Below are positions 30,633-30,642 of a DNA stretch of 30,642 nt, piece after piece. The notes below the pieces were generated by a model, which saw only the letters and a program-made list of their open reading frames with translations, ran no database searches and was not told where the DNA came from. The DNA is from Coprinopsis marcescibilis (Eukaryota; Basidiomycota; Agaricomycetes; Agaricales; Psathyrellaceae), in contig ML210394.1 of assembly GCA_004369085.1 (NCBI GenBank), positions 7,916-38,557 of the forward strand, written 5' to 3'. Position numbers and translations under genes: made by a program. Position 1 is the stretch's first letter, and each line of letters opens with the position of its first letter.

Positions 30633-30642
30633 GTAAGTGCAC

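Noticed and set aside
1..30642. CRISPR array, rRNA genes, or biosynthetic cluster
   Set aside because: No regularly spaced repeats, no rRNA-like sequence and no enzyme families of secondary metabolism were seen; the repeats present are LTRs, TIRs and microsatellites.

Overview
The window is repeat-rich DNA from a basidiomycete fungus, most likely an Agaricomycete. Short GT-AG introns (about 40-80 bases), Plavaka-type transposases, a hAT/BED transposase, a chromodomain Ty3/gypsy element with a zinc-knuckle third ORF, and a second short-LTR gypsy family point that way. The species cannot be read from the sequence. No conventional host gene was found; nearly everything recognisable is a mobile element or its remains.

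Left part (1-5047): a decayed 3' portion of a Plavaka transposase (1-1316, Plavaka-1) carries a long polyglutamine tract. It is followed in the same orientation by a broken DUF6532-like accessory gene (copy A, 1481-2833). A 454-base solo LTR with a TTGAG target duplication lies at 3166-3619, and a stretch with no recognisable gene follows.

Middle (5048-13433): Gypsy-1 is a full-length chromovirus with 525-base LTRs and a GGTGA target duplication. Its gag is split by another solo LTR (6190-6907). Gag, pol and a third ORF carry many in-frame stops, almost all TGA, as expected from CGA to TGA decay. A well-formed -1 frameshift signal remains at the gag end. The 3' LTR holds a 10-N assembly gap flanked by a 95-base duplication, probably an artefact.

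Right part (13434-30642): three elements are nested. A hAT-type transposase gene (from 15501) is split by a TIR-bounded Plavaka element (Plavaka-2, 16363-30547, CT target duplication), and the hAT reading frame resumes at 30550. Plavaka-2 encodes an apparently intact 14-exon, 1034-residue transposase and an intact five-exon accessory protein (copy B, 576 residues). Intron 8 of the transposase has been invaded by Gypsy-2 (18661-24844, minus strand, 166-base LTRs differing at one base). The transposase frame still reads through if the 6.26-kb intron is spliced.

Two observations stand out. First, both Plavaka copies are followed by members of one accessory gene family that share a 49-codon exon with phase-0 borders. 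Second, both gypsy elements carry a predicted -1 frameshift signal of heptamer, 6-base spacer and hairpin between gag and pol.
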